A DNA stretch of 9,748 bases from Acidobacteriota bacterium (GTDB lineage Bacteria; Acidobacteriota; Blastocatellia; Pyrinomonadales; Pyrinomonadaceae). Position numbers and translations under genes: made by a program. The notes under the pieces were generated by a model. That model did not search any database, had not been told where the DNA came from, and saw nothing but the letters and a program-made list of their open reading frames with translations. The stretch spans positions 1 to 9,748 of the forward strand of contig JACCRD010000238.1 of NCBI GenBank assembly GCA_013813755.1, read 5' to 3'. Below are positions 8,047 through 9,748 of this stretch, piece after piece; the first letter of the stretch is position 1, and every line of letters starts with the position of its first letter.

Positions 8047-8058
8047 AGAATTAATTCT
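8047..8058. repeat. 12-bp perfect palindrome in pstS leader
   Basis: AGAATTAATTCT is fully self-complementary. It abuts the stem-loop at 8019-8045 with one base between them. It contains only one G and one C per strand, so chance occurrence in AT-rich DNA is possible. Confidence 0.25.
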
Positions 8059-8163
8059 CTGAAGCCGCTTTTTATTGAAAACGCAGAAAATCACAACTAT
8101 CCGAATTGAGAAGAATTTGATATTTGCTACTCTCGCCGAATTTGTTTTGATTTACTTACTCAG

Positions 8164-8169
8164 ATTATA
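8164..8169 (-). promoter_or_regulatory. -10 element facing pstS (TATAAT)
   Basis: Read on the - strand this is a perfect TATAAT. At 17-18 nt upstream only weak -35 matches occur (TTAAAT or TTTAAA), as is common for activator-dependent promoters. Transcription from here would give a pstS leader of roughly 145 nt. About 40 nt separate it from the candidate Pho box, farther than the usual spacing next to -35, so the exact arrangement is uncertain. Confidence 0.45.
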
Positions 8170-8194
8170 AGTGAATTTGGGAAATCATTTAAAT

Positions 8195-8208
8195 TGTTCA
8201 CTTGAACA
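8195..8208. repeat. TGTTCA-CT-TGAACA dyad, possible operator
   Basis: A perfect inverted repeat with 6-bp arms and a 2-bp centre. It ends one base before the candidate Pho box and lies between that box and the pstS -10. A dimeric regulator could bind here, but no partner gene is visible in the window. Confidence 0.35.
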
Positions 8209-8209
8209 T

Positions 8210-8238
8210 TTAACATTGATTTAATACTATTCTAACAT
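8210..8238 (+). promoter_or_regulatory. Candidate Pho box: three 7-bp units with 4-bp spacers
   Basis: The units are TTAACAT (8210-8216), TTAATAC (8221-8227) and CTAACAT (8232-8238), separated by TGAT and TATT, so the period is exactly 11 bp. PhoB- and PhoP-type OmpR-family regulators are known to bind direct repeats with this 7+4 geometry, and TTAACA is the unit described for Bacillus PhoP. The consensus in this organism is not known. The site is about 200 nt upstream of pstS on its template side and about 92 nt upstream of the + strand small gene, so it could serve either or both. Confidence 0.5.
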
Positions 8239-8265
8239 CGTCGCGATAGCATTCGATTCGTTTAT

Positions 8266-8271
8266 TATAAA
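8266..8271 (+). promoter_or_regulatory. Possible -10 facing the small + strand gene (TATAAA)
   Basis: The + strand reads TTATAAATCTGA at 8265-8276, a near-mirror of the TTATAATCTGA that forms the pstS -10 region on the - strand (8160-8170). It lies 27 nt after the last TTAACAT-like unit and about 60 nt before the ATG at 8330. No good -35 is seen. Confidence 0.3.
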
Positions 8272-8289
8272 TCTGACAGAAACAGATTT
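8269..8289 (+). repeat. Inverted repeat in the leader of the small + strand gene
   Basis: AAATCTG (8269-8275) and CAGATTT (8283-8289) are perfectly complementary around a 7-nt loop. It overlaps the expected transcription start from the TATAAA at 8266, so it could be an operator or a 5'-end hairpin. No U-run follows. Confidence 0.3.
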
Positions 8290-8329
8290 GAGGACATTTG
8301 TATTTGATCACAGATATTAAAGGCAAAAT

Positions 8330-8527
8330 ATGGACTTAGTAACCGAATTAAGTAACGAACTTGCACTGACATTTTTGGTTGAAAAAAGATACGCCGGAAA
8401 AGTAAAAATATCCGAAGCCGTGTTTTTAATCGATAAAATCAAAGAAGTTTTACAAACGACTTTATCAAATCAAGAATCCGAGAAAATTTCTTCACAAACC
8501 ATAAATACAAAAATTATTTCTCATTAA
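8330..8527 (+). CDS. Small protein of unknown function, divergent from pst operon
   Basis: This 65-residue product is not one I recognise. The ATG has AAAGG with 6 nt spacing, which is a proper ribosome binding site and the main reason to accept the gene. Residues 1-47 look like two or three amphipathic helices (acidic start, LALTFLVEKRYAGKV, then ISEAVFLIDKIKEVLQTTL). The last 18 residues are polar and probably disordered. There is no signal peptide, membrane helix or cysteine. It reads away from pstS and shares the control region with its candidate Pho box, so a link to phosphate starvation is plausible but inferred only from position. No terminator is apparent after its stop codon. Confidence 0.6.
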   Translation: MDLVTELSNELALTFLVEKRYAGKVKISEAVFLIDKIKEVLQTTLSNQESEKISSQTINTKIISH

Positions 8528-8688
8528 TTTACCAATAAATAATTAGATATCAAGAGCGAGTATTTTCGTTTTGATGCTTTTCTGCTCTCATATCATTTAC
8601 ACTTGAAATAGGTATCTTCCAGATGGTTTTTGTGCAACTTCGCAATCTCGCACAATACTCTTGCACACTTACAGAAAATCGCTTCCAT
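8524..8688 (-). pseudogene. Possible decayed Cys-rich (zinc-ribbon-like) mini-gene
   Basis: From the ATG at 8688 (AAGGAG only 2 nt upstream) the frame encodes 31 residues. It contains FCKCARVLCEIAKLH and ends in YFKCK before a TGA at 8593-8595. The same frame then stays open for another 22 codons to a TAA at 8524-8526, reading a basic segment and a hydrophobic end. Paired Cys near both ends of a short protein recalls Com-like or other small zinc ribbons, and the TGA sits two residues after a Cys, where another Cys would complete a CxC pair. A single TGC/TGT-to-TGA change would explain it. Chance is a serious alternative, given the short length and poor start-site spacing. It overlaps the end of the + strand small gene tail to tail. 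Confidence 0.25.
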
Positions 8689-8849
8689 CGCTCCTTAAAT
8701 GAGTACGCTGCGCAATCTGCTTTTAGGCGGCAACCTTTCATTATCAAGCTTTCATCAGATACAAGCCTTTGATTTCTGGCTAGTATTTGAAATCTTTATA
8801 AAGTATTTTGTAGTGGATAATGAGAAGAGAAGAATTTCAGGAGAAAAAA
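8528..8849. other. 322-nt stretch without a confident gene
   Basis: No tRNA, insertion sequence end or terminator is recognisable here. The - strand holds a short Cys-rich frame, described separately. A 65-codon frame on the - strand (8550-8747) and an 82-codon frame on the + strand (8699-8947) have unlikely compositions, and the second runs out of frame through the start of the protease gene, so I treat both as chance. A perfect inverted pair TGTGCAA (8631-8637) and TTGCACA (8661-8667) lies inside the Cys-rich frame. A possible -10 for the protease, GATAAT (8816-8821), sits near the right end with no clear -35. Confidence 0.5.
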
Positions 8850-9748
8850 ATGAAAAGATACAATTTGGGCAAAAACTTTGCGGCATTCGGACTGCTTTGG
8901 ACGCTTTTGGTAATGCCTCTGGCATCGTTTGGACAAACGCGCATTAATATGCCGAAGAACAAATATCAGATTCAGGACGACGTTAAACTCGGACGTCAGG
9001 CGTCAATCGAAGTTGAACGGCAAATGCCGATTTTGAATGACAATCAGGCGACGCGCTTTGTGCAGGATGTCGGTCGAAGATTGGTCAATGCGATTCCCAG
9101 ACAATTTCAACATCCTGAATTTCAATATACGTTTGAGATCGTTAACGCCCGCGATATTAACGCTTTCGCGCTTCCCGGCGGTCCGATGTATGTTAATCGC
9201 GGAATGATCGAAGCGGCTCGCACCGAAGGCGAAATGGCAGGCGTAATGGCGCACGAAATTTCGCACGTCGCTCTCCGCCACGGAACGGCGCAGGCTACGG
9301 AACAAAGCAAACCGCTTAATCAAATTCTCGGTATCGGCGCGGTTTTAGGCGGCGCTATTTTAGGTGGAGAGCAAGGCGCTCAGATTGGAATGATGGGAGC
9401 GCAGGCGTGGATGACTAAATTTAGCCGTAAGTATGAAACGCAAGCCGACATTCTCGGGGCGCAAATTATGGCAAATGCCGGTTATGACCCTCGCGATTTG
9501 GCTAATATGTTTCGCACAATCGCCGAGCAGAGCGGTGGACAACGCGCTCCCGAATGGCTCAGCAGTCACCCGGATCCGGGCAATCGCTACGCCAAAATAA
9601 ATCAGGAAGCTCAAATGCTGCGCATTGCCGAGGGTGCCGGTCAAAGTTCGAGAGAATTTCAGAATGTTAAGAATAGACTTTCAGGAATGCAGCGCGCGCA
9701 GACAATGGAAGAAATTGCGCGTAGTTCACAAAATGGACGCGGACAAGG
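8850..9748 (+). CDS. Secreted M48-family zinc metallopeptidase (3' end outside window)
   Basis: The ATG at 8850 has AGGAG with 6 nt spacing. A signal peptide covers about residues 1-28 (KR at 2-3, hydrophobic core 10-25, cleavage likely after LASFG, before Gln29). The family's N-terminal segment follows (DDVKLGRQASIEVERQMP). The zinc site is complete: HEISH (135-139) supplies two His and the catalytic Glu136, and YETQADILGAQIM supplies the third ligand, Glu196, with Asp200. The NAFALPGGPMYV strand before it and SSHPDPGNR (238-246) are standard M48 elements. A Gly-rich hydrophobic stretch (about 159-187) separates the zinc motifs. Relatives such as BepA and LoiP act in the periplasm on outer-membrane or misfolded proteins; the exact role here is unknown. 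299 residues are visible and the frame runs off the window. Confidence 0.95.
   Translation, partial: MKRYNLGKNFAAFGLLWTLLVMPLASFGQTRINMPKNKYQIQDDVKLGRQASIEVERQMPILNDNQATRFVQDVGRRLVNAIPRQFQHPEFQYTFEIVNARDINAFALPGGPMYVNRGMIEAARTEGEMAGVMAHEISHVALRHGTAQATEQSKPLNQILGIGAVLGGAILGGEQGAQIGMMGAQAWMTKFSRKYETQADILGAQIMANAGYDPRDLANMFRTIAEQSGGQRAPEWLSSHPDPGNRYAKINQEAQMLRIAEGAGQSSREFQNVKNRLSGMQRAQTMEEIARSSQNGRGQ

Larger units (their letters stand above)
8012..8329. promoter_or_regulatory. Divergent control region between pstS and the small + strand gene
   Basis: This AT-rich 318-nt region separates two divergently read genes and contains no convincing frame of its own. From the pstS side outward it holds a stem-loop (8019-8045), a 12-bp palindrome (8047-8058), a TATAAT facing pstS (8164-8169), a TGTTCA/TGAACA dyad (8195-8208), three TTAACAT-like units at 11-bp steps (8210-8238), a TATAAA-type element facing the + strand gene (8266-8271) and a second stem-loop (8269-8289). 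These elements are read directly from sequence; their use as promoters and operators is inferred from position. Confidence 0.65.

Noticed and set aside
8251..8260. ATTCG repeated twice in tandem.
   Set aside because: Two copies of a pentamer are too little to support a repeat element or binding site.
8550..8747. A 65-codon - strand frame in the gap before the protease, considered as a transposase remnant.
   Set aside because: No recognisable motif or ribosome binding site, odd Cys/Arg/Lys-rich composition, and no inverted repeats or target duplication nearby.
8699..8947. An 82-codon + strand frame over the start of the protease gene.
   Set aside because: It has no ribosome binding site and overlaps, in another frame, a gene with AGGAG, a signal peptide and a full zinc site.

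Overview
The window reads as ordinary chromosome of a Gram-negative-type (diderm) bacterium. It carries predicted exported and lipoprotein-like proteins, a periplasmic-type M48 protease and a complete phosphate ABC importer. Base composition is moderate, with AT-rich intergenic DNA. The gene content and protein style would fit an Acidobacteriota (Blastocatellia-like) genome, but that assignment is an impression, because no marker gene is present.

Layout. (1) Positions 3-3495, + strand: four tightly packed genes. These are the 3' part of a polytopic membrane protein with a GT-C glycosyltransferase-like layout, an unrecognised exported or lipoprotein-like protein, an AI-2E/PerM-family permease, and a small single-pass membrane protein. 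Successive frames overlap or nearly touch, so this looks like one transcript entering from the left. (2) Positions 3523-8011, - strand: a complete pst operon in the order pstS-pstC-pstA-pstB-phoU, convergent with block 1 and separated from it by only 27 nt. (3) Positions 8012-8329: a 318-nt divergent control region. (4) Positions 8330-8527, + strand: a 65-residue protein of unknown function with a good ribosome binding site. (5) Positions 8528-8849: a stretch with no confident gene, though it holds a possible decayed Cys-rich mini-gene on the - strand. (6) Position 8850 to the window end, + strand: a secreted M48-family zinc metallopeptidase, cut off by the edge.

How the parts work together. 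PstS binds phosphate outside the inner membrane, PstC and PstA form the channel, PstB supplies ATP hydrolysis, and PhoU links transporter state to phosphate signalling. The control region holds three TTAACAT-like units in exact 11-bp register (8210-8238), the architecture expected of a site for a PhoB/PhoP-family response regulator. A perfect TATAAT faces pstS, and a similar element in mirror orientation faces the 65-residue gene. The small gene is therefore a candidate new member of the phosphate regulon. The pstS leader also holds a 7-bp stem-loop ending 7 nt before the start codon, plus a 12-bp perfect palindrome. No sensor kinase or response regulator gene lies in the window.

The most useful leads are the candidate Pho box with its divergent small gene, the structured pstS leader, and the Cys-rich mini-frame interrupted by a single TGA. 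I found no CRISPR array, tRNA, rRNA, insertion sequence or defence system.
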